From CAVUAF01 sp963739375 (lineage in GTDB: Bacteria; Acidobacteriota; Terriglobia; Terriglobales; Acidobacteriaceae), in assembly GCA_963739375.1 (NCBI GenBank), contig CAVUAF010000007.1:25303-89302 (forward strand): a stretch of DNA of 64,000 bases. The letters are read 5' to 3'. A program made the translations under genes and the position numbers. Positions 60,301 through 64,000 of this stretch are shown piece by piece. Position 1 is the stretch's first letter. Each line of letters opens with the position of its first letter. The notes beneath the pieces are model-generated. The model saw only the letters and a list, made by a program, of their open reading frames with translations, had not been told where the DNA came from and did not search any database.

Positions 60301-60602
60301 GCACCGTGGCCGTGTACAAGCAGTTCTTCGGTACCGTGCCCGCCACCGCCCAGATCGTCGCCAATGCCGTGCCCTATGGCAAGGTGATGTACCTGGAGAG
60401 CGTTGACGGCAAGCAGCGCATCAACGTCGAAAAAGAAACCCCCGCCGTCATCATGGTGCCGCCGGGCGAGTACAAGATTTTCGTGCAGGACCCCGAAGGC
60501 AAAATGCACGAGGGCCATGTGAAAGCCAGCAACGAAGATCCGGGGATCTACAATGATGTATTCACGGCCATCGATGTCAAGAGCATCGTCAATTCGTACT
60601 AG
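57321..60602 (+). CDS. Ser/Thr protein kinase with long TPR-like region, TM helix and C-terminal PEGA-like domain
   Basis: 1093 residues. Kinase domain (7-265) with LGKGGMGVVYKATD, VAIKMM, IVHRDIKPANVLV, KIVDFGIARLG and YYMSPEQINAK, predicted active. Residues about 270-890 form repeated helical hairpins (TPR/coiled-coil: ELLLQVLRLESHHTMAKDLL, SAIKFLEEVLQIDPSNTQAR, AVRTLETAQAQFEGSQDV), then an Ala/Pro-rich linker (about 940-975), one membrane helix (about 978-1000) and a ~90-residue beta-rich extracytoplasmic domain resembling PEGA domains. Kinase and TPRs are cytoplasmic; the C-domain senses outside. Sandwiched between a cyclase-FHA gene and an exported TPR protein, both overlapping. Confidence 0.9.
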   Translation: MAGQIKIGKFEVVDTLGKGGMGVVYKATDPRIGRLVAIKMMTGNFAENPDLLQRFYREAQATGQLQHPNIVTVYDVSEQDGQPYIVMQFLEGEALDKMITARKQMSLIEKLDIIIQVCNGLQYAHQHGIVHRDIKPANVLVQGDGTIKIVDFGIARLGDASLTRTGQLIGTLYYMSPEQINAKLVDRRSDIWSTGVMLYELLTYSLPFESSDTASLLLKIINEPPPPLSRYLENIPPELEETILRALAKDRDDRYATAEDLAFDLSRVQEKLKRLLIDAQVIQAKALLEKRELARAKELLLQVLRLESHHTMAKDLLAEVQQLLQKQQRSEQVQQLRSHAEEAFSQEDFIAALSSLDQAISLDKTNAELLNFRGLVQESKAKKEKVREALRRAESAHQSGNLESAIKFLEEVLQIDPSNTQARAMHTAVAAEAAEQERAQKIQGLLDRARKEISSRRFSDAFIILEEAKQVDPNAPEVASLINLATSGREQERRRRELQEATAQIEDALNSDDFARALSVADVVLQKFPNDTGLLKLKAMAEKQRDAGAKKRFVEEQLTGARKLLDAGKAREAQTQLEKAAKKAPGDARLASLLSFVRETLERQEQEEEKSHALQEAKEALRRKDYDAAVRTLETAQAQFEGSQDVADLLAFAREEATSFRRRRKVDATSEEAQKLISEGEYERAIAVLEGALKETQDEELNLLLTQAQRHAQDERTKIDTALGKARRLMEGRKFEEAVGLLESQPKAFARSATFCEALEKARTEHERVQSIASAIEKAHAAVTRGDVQAAMGIVQSCRKTYGEAPELLQAIFEIETKRTTVARGAVEKAIKDARMLMVTRQYGAVLKVLDNAKDSLVHVPPELKTQLESIRKETSSALERQQKSADLDKTFAEATTDDGAGGEAAGGETIVDGSYDIVAGPATAKARRVEEPAKAIPAAARGTAAPAPARERPAARPAPAPRPVPAPPPPATATKKLGALVGGAVVTLLVIVGTVAVYKQFFGTVPATAQIVANAVPYGKVMYLESVDGKQRINVEKETPAVIMVPPGEYKIFVQDPEGKMHEGHVKASNEDPGIYNDVFTAIDVKSIVNSY

Positions 60603-61884
60603 GACGCGGCTCGCGCTTATTGCTGCGGCTGCGCTGGCGCTCGCCCTGCCCGTCTTCGGCGGGAAGAACGAGGACACCCTGAAGGAAGCTGAGCGGCTGC
60701 AGAAAGCGGGGCAACTCGACAAGGCCCGGGACCTGGTGTGCCAGCTGGCCGCCAAGGAAGGGGAAAACGCCCCCGACGCGGTGCAGCAGTGCAATACCCT
60801 GAAGATGATCATCCCGGGCGAAGAGAAGAGAAACGCTACGCGGTTGTCCGACGGCAAGGACGCTCTGGCCAAGGGCGACATGGAAACCGCGCGCCAGAAG
60901 TTCCAGAACATCAAGTTCGGCGACCGCTTCAATGAAGCCCAGCAACTGATTGCGCAACTCAATCAGTCGGCCGGCGAAGATGCGGCCTTCACGGCCGGCG
61001 TGAATGCCTTCAACAGCAACGACATCGCCGGCGCCGACGCCCAGTTCAGCAAGATCAAAGGCGCCAAGGCGGGCGACGCCGCTCCGTACCTCAGCAAGAT
61101 CCACACCTACCAGGCCAACATGAAGAACGGCGCGGAATTCGTGCAGAAACGGGACTACCACGCCGCGGCGCAGGCCTTTAACGACGCCCTGGGGATTCGT
61201 CCCACCAGCGAGGCCCGCGCCGCCCTCGACAACGCCAACTCGCAATTACGCACCCAGCAGACCACCACCGTCGCCACCAAGACGGAGCCTAATCCGACGC
61301 CGGCGACTACGACCACGTCGCGTCCGGGAGTCGACAAGAACACGGTGCTGGCGGTCCGCACCGACGCCGTTAAGGCCGTCCAGTTCGCCTTCACGGCGGC
61401 CGACGCGGGCAGGCTGCTGAAGGAAGCCGAAGCGGCCATGGCCCGCAACGACGCCGCGACCGCCAAGAGCAAGATCGCGCAGGTCCTGGTGGCGGAAAAG
61501 AGGGGTGAGAACGCCAACAAGGCGAAAGACATGTTGGACCAGCTCAACGCCTCCGCCGCCGGCAAGAAGCAGGAGGCCGGCGCCGAAGCCAATGACATTC
61601 TCGTCAACGGGATCCAGGAGTACTACCAGGGCAAGTACGACGACGCCGCCGACGATCTGCGCGCTTATATCCGCATGCGGGGCCGCAAAGCGGCGTTGGC
61701 CAACTTCTACCGCGGCGCCGCCAAGTTGACCAAGTTCTACCTCGGCAACTCGCGGGACACGGAGCTGCTGCGGGAAGCCCGCGACAACTTCAAGGAAGCG
61801 CGCCTGGTGGCCGACTTCAAGCCACCGGAGAAGTTGATCTCCCCACGGATTCTCGGCGAGTTCAAGAACCCCAGCAACCAGTAA
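60577..61884 (+). CDS. Exported TPR-type protein coupled to the kinase
   Basis: 435 residues from ATG 60577, inside the last 26 bases of the kinase gene; an in-frame ATG at 60553 is also possible. A signal peptide (TRTRLALIAAAALALALPVFGG) is followed by TPR-like helices: TLKEAERLQKAGQLDKARDLVCQ, ARQKFQNIKFGDRFNEAQQL, GADAQFSKIKGAKAGDA, HAAAQAFNDALGIRPTSEARAA, and a second block near 320-430. A Thr/Pro-rich linker (about 230-260) separates the blocks. Likely periplasmic, possibly contacting the kinase's extracytoplasmic domain; that is inference from gene overlap. Confidence 0.82.
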   Translation, partial: SRASSIRTRTRLALIAAAALALALPVFGGKNEDTLKEAERLQKAGQLDKARDLVCQLAAKEGENAPDAVQQCNTLKMIIPGEEKRNATRLSDGKDALAKGDMETARQKFQNIKFGDRFNEAQQLIAQLNQSAGEDAAFTAGVNAFNSNDIAGADAQFSKIKGAKAGDAAPYLSKIHTYQANMKNGAEFVQKRDYHAAAQAFNDALGIRPTSEARAALDNANSQLRTQQTTTVATKTEPNPTPATTTTSRPGVDKNTVLAVRTDAVKAVQFAFTAADAGRLLKEAEAAMARNDAATAKSKIAQVLVAEKRGENANKAKDMLDQLNASAAGKKQEAGAEANDILVNGIQEYYQGKYDDAADDLRAYIRMRGRKAALANFYRGAAKLTKFYLGNSRDTELLREARDNFKEARLVADFKPPEKLISPRILGEFKNPSNQ

Positions 61885-61903
61885 GAGTTTACGGAAAACG
61901 AAA

Positions 61904-61928
61904 GCCGCGCATTATGCGCGGCTTTTTT
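61904..61928. terminator. Bidirectional intrinsic terminator
   Basis: GCCGCGCA, loop TTA, TGCGCGGC, then TTTTTT on the plus strand. On the minus strand the hairpin is followed by TTTCGTTTT. Ends both convergent transcription units. Confidence 0.9.
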
Positions 61929-61950
61929 CCTGGGCAGGCGACCGGAGCGC

Positions 61951-64000
61951 CTACGGGACCAAAAACGGCATGGTGGGCGTCGCTGAGAACGGGCCGTAAT
62001 CCTGCTGCAGCGCGATCACCGCCACGCCGGCCGTCGAGCTCACCGTCAGGCTGCCGATGAAGTTCGGGTTCTGCGTGGTCAGCAGCCCATTCAGCGCGTT
62101 CGAAATGTTGGGGAAGCGGTTCGTGTCCGGCAGCGCAAAGGCCAGCTGGCCATAAGCCGCGAGTTGAATCGTGTCCGTGCCAAGCACGACGCCGGCCGCA
62201 TTCACTACCCCCACGGTCAGGGTCACCGCAGTGCTGCCGGGGTTCGCGACCGCCATCCCGACGGTCTTTCCCGTCTGCGCGCCTTGCGGTTGCAGCTCCT
62301 GTTCGAACGGCACCGTGAAGCTCGTTTGCAGCGCCGCATCGTTGAAGCCCACGCTGTTGGTGATGTTGAAGGCGGGACCGCCCGCGCTGGGGTTGAACTC
62401 GTAGAAAAGGTTGGCGGCCGCCGCGCCCTGCGCCCCGATCACCGCCCAGTCCACTGCCAGGTTGCCGAAGGTGCTGTCGGGGAAGACAGTGGCGGTATCA
62501 ATCCGCACCGTGCCGCGAATGGGCGCGCTCCACGCCTGGCTGCGCACCAGCTGTCCGGCCTGGTTGATGAAGTTCACCACCCCGCTGTTGGCGCCGTTCG
62601 CCGCGTTCACGATGGTGATCTTGGTGCGGAAGCCGCCGCCGTAAGGTACGTGGGGCAGGTACGCCAGCACCGGGTTGGTCGGAACCGGCGGGGCGATCGT
62701 GAACGTCGCCGGGTTCGACGTGCCGCCACCCGGGGCGGGATTGAAGACCCTCACGCTGGCCGTGCCCGCGGTGGTGACGTCGGCTGCCGGAATCGCCGCC
62801 GTCAGCTGGGTGCCGCTGACAAACGTCGTGGTGCGCGCAGTGCCGTTCCACTGCACCGTCGCGCCGGCAACAAAGTTCGTTCCGTTGACGGTCAGGGTAA
62901 AGGCGACGCCGCCCGGCGCCGTCCCGACAGGCGCCAGCGAAGTCACCGTGGGCACGGGATTGGTGACCACGGCATTGATCGTGAAGTTGACCGGGTTGGA
63001 CGCACCGCCGCCGGGCCCCGGGTTGCTCACCGAAACCGGCACCGTTGCCGCCGCGGCCACGTCGGCCGCGGTGATCGCAGCCGTCACCTGGGTGGCGCTC
63101 ACGAACGTGGTCGTACGCGCTGCCCCGCCCCACAGCACCGTGGCCCCGCTCACAAAGTCCGTGCCATTCACCGTCAGGGTAAAGGCGCCGCTGCCCGCGT
63201 CCACCGACGGCGGCACGAGCGAGCTCACCGTCGGCGCCGGGTTGTTGGCCCGGGGCACGCTCAGGTCCCACATGCCGCGGCCGTGCGTGGCCACGCGCAG
63301 GGTGCGGGTTGCCGCGTGCAGCCGGATCGCCGTCACCACCACGCGGGGCAGGCCGTTGGCCAGCGGGATCCAGTTGGTGCCTCCGTTCACGGTGTAAAAC
63401 ACGCCAATGTCGGTGGCGGCGTACAGCGTGTTGTCGAAGTCGGAATCAACGGCGATGTCGTTGACCGGAATATTGGGGAGATCGCCGCTGATATCGGTGG
63501 CGTTCGTGCTGCCGTTCGCGATCGCGAACACGTGCCCGAACGGGAGACTATCGAAGTTGAACCCGGAATACACGGCGTAGGCCGTGCCGTCGCGCGGGCT
63601 CACCGCCATCGCATTCACGAACCGGGTGGGCGACGAGCCGAAGGAGAAGCTGGGGAAACTGACGGTCGTGAACGCCGGCGTGCCGCTGAGCGCGTTGCTG
63701 GTGACCGAGATCTGCCCGCTGGTGGCCCCCACCCAGACGGTGTTGCCGGTGGCGTCAAACGGCGAAACCGCGATGGCCGTGATGTCTGGCCCGCCAGCCC
63801 CTGGCTGCACGCAGGACATGGTCGGGACGGTCAGGTCGCACGAGATAGCTCTCCAAAAAGTCGCGCTGTTGGTCGTCTGGTACAGGCGATACGTCCCGTA
63901 GTAGAGGCGCGTCGGGTTCGTCGGATCCATCACCAGCGGCGGCACGAAGTCCACGTTGTCCGACTGGAGCAATACGTCGTCAGGCGTCAACATAAACATA
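61951..64000 (-). CDS. Large secreted protein, C-terminal part: BNR/sialidase-like propeller plus two IPT/TIG domains
   Basis: The frame enters from the right edge and runs to the stop at 61951 (at least 682 residues visible). The first ~240 residues are a propeller with repeats such as ITAIAVSPFDATGNTVWVGA, FVNAMAVSPRDGTAYAVYSG and VNDIAVDSDFDNTLYAATDIGVFYTVNGG, in the style of BNR/VPS10-type exo-repeat proteins. Two tandem IPT/TIG domains follow (each ~85 residues, very similar to each other: FTLTVNGTDFVSGATVLW and FTLTVNGTNFVAGATVQW). A C-terminal ~230-residue beta-rich domain ends PTMPFLVP. Extracellular adhesion or enzyme-associated role is plausible; the catalytic part, if any, lies outside. 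Confidence 0.8.
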   Translation of the reverse strand, partial: MFMLTPDDVLLQSDNVDFVPPLVMDPTNPTRLYYGTYRLYQTTNSATFWRAISCDLTVPTMSCVQPGAGGPDITAIAVSPFDATGNTVWVGATSGQISVTSNALSGTPAFTTVSFPSFSFGSSPTRFVNAMAVSPRDGTAYAVYSGFNFDSLPFGHVFAIANGSTNATDISGDLPNIPVNDIAVDSDFDNTLYAATDIGVFYTVNGGTNWIPLANGLPRVVVTAIRLHAATRTLRVATHGRGMWDLSVPRANNPAPTVSSLVPPSVDAGSGAFTLTVNGTDFVSGATVLWGGAARTTTFVSATQVTAAITAADVAAAATVPVSVSNPGPGGGASNPVNFTINAVVTNPVPTVTSLAPVGTAPGGVAFTLTVNGTNFVAGATVQWNGTARTTTFVSGTQLTAAIPAADVTTAGTASVRVFNPAPGGGTSNPATFTIAPPVPTNPVLAYLPHVPYGGGFRTKITIVNAANGANSGVVNFINQAGQLVRSQAWSAPIRGTVRIDTATVFPDSTFGNLAVDWAVIGAQGAAAANLFYEFNPSAGGPAFNITNSVGFNDAALQTSFTVPFEQELQPQGAQTGKTVGMAVANPGSTAVTLTVGVVNAAGVVLGTDTIQLAAYGQLAFALPDTNRFPNISNALNGLLTTQNPNFIGSLTVSSTAGVAVIALQQDYGPFSATPTMPFLVP

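Noticed and set aside
58101..60962. 953-codon minus-strand frame opposite the kinase and TPR genes
   Set aside because: Leu/Gly/Ala-rich shadow without recognisable domains; the plus strand holds an intact kinase.

Overview
The window looks like a chromosomal segment of an Acidobacteriota bacterium, most likely class Terriglobia. This is an inference from GC-rich DNA, an Oar-type TonB-dependent receptor with a carboxypeptidase-regulatory N-terminus, several Pkn-type Ser/Thr kinases (one with TPRs, one with FHA and cyclase partners), a PadR regulator paired with a permease-prefix membrane protein, a DUF5117/DUF4953-type zinc protease and IPT/TIG beta-propeller proteins. I saw no rRNA, tRNA, CRISPR array, transposase or phage gene.

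Layout. 1-2917 (minus): xdhC, a MobA-like nucleotidyltransferase, a HAD phosphatase and the start of a penicillin acylase. 3021-4676 (plus): a zinc alcohol dehydrogenase and an isolated nuoB. 4766-7843 (minus): a small secreted protein, a frameshifted amidohydrolase and an amino-acid permease, divergent from a PLP decarboxylase. 7881-15347 (plus): decarboxylase, GHMP kinase, CPBP protease, a secreted unknown, nadE and a DsbA-like protein. 15831-17251: a formylglycine-generating-enzyme-fold protein and a truncated kinase. 17412-26828 (minus): a likely long transcription unit mutS-nagZ-anmK-peptide-binding lipoprotein-ymdB-like-secretin, linking cell-wall recycling with peptide capture. 26975-30684: galT, frameshifted asnA, a class-A beta-lactamase-like protein and a small unknown. 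30757-36281 (minus): yacG-pgpA-NHL protein-cinA-thpR-plsY-gpsA, a phospholipid and housekeeping operon with overlapping genes. 36416-41241: MFS exporter, rimO, padR with its membrane partner, AIM24 protein. 41543-51399: zinc metalloprotease, kinase-TPR protein, lpd (two frameshifts), diguanylate cyclase, LysR regulator and a 3' remnant of leuD. 51623-61884 (plus): TonB-dependent receptor, then adenylate cyclase-FHA-FHA, a Ser/Thr kinase and an exported TPR protein as one overlapping unit. 61951-64000 (minus): the C-terminal part of a large secreted propeller/IPT protein.

The most unusual property is not a gene. At least fourteen loci carry short, locus-specific tandem arrays of 7-bp or 8-bp units (about 3-7 units each), almost all abutting start or stop codons. 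Two gene junctions carry a pair of arrays facing each other, one array sits at the broken end of a truncated kinase, and one lies inside a coding insertion. A second dispersed family (CCACGAAG-type) and REP-like palindromes also recur, some inside genes (mutS, the diguanylate cyclase). These look like independent insertion or repair scars and are the best candidate here for an undescribed process.

Limits: four single-base frameshifts in three otherwise conserved genes, all at or beside short G/C runs or CG-rich sequence, suggest residual assembly errors. All functions are inferred by reading the sequence; no database search was possible.
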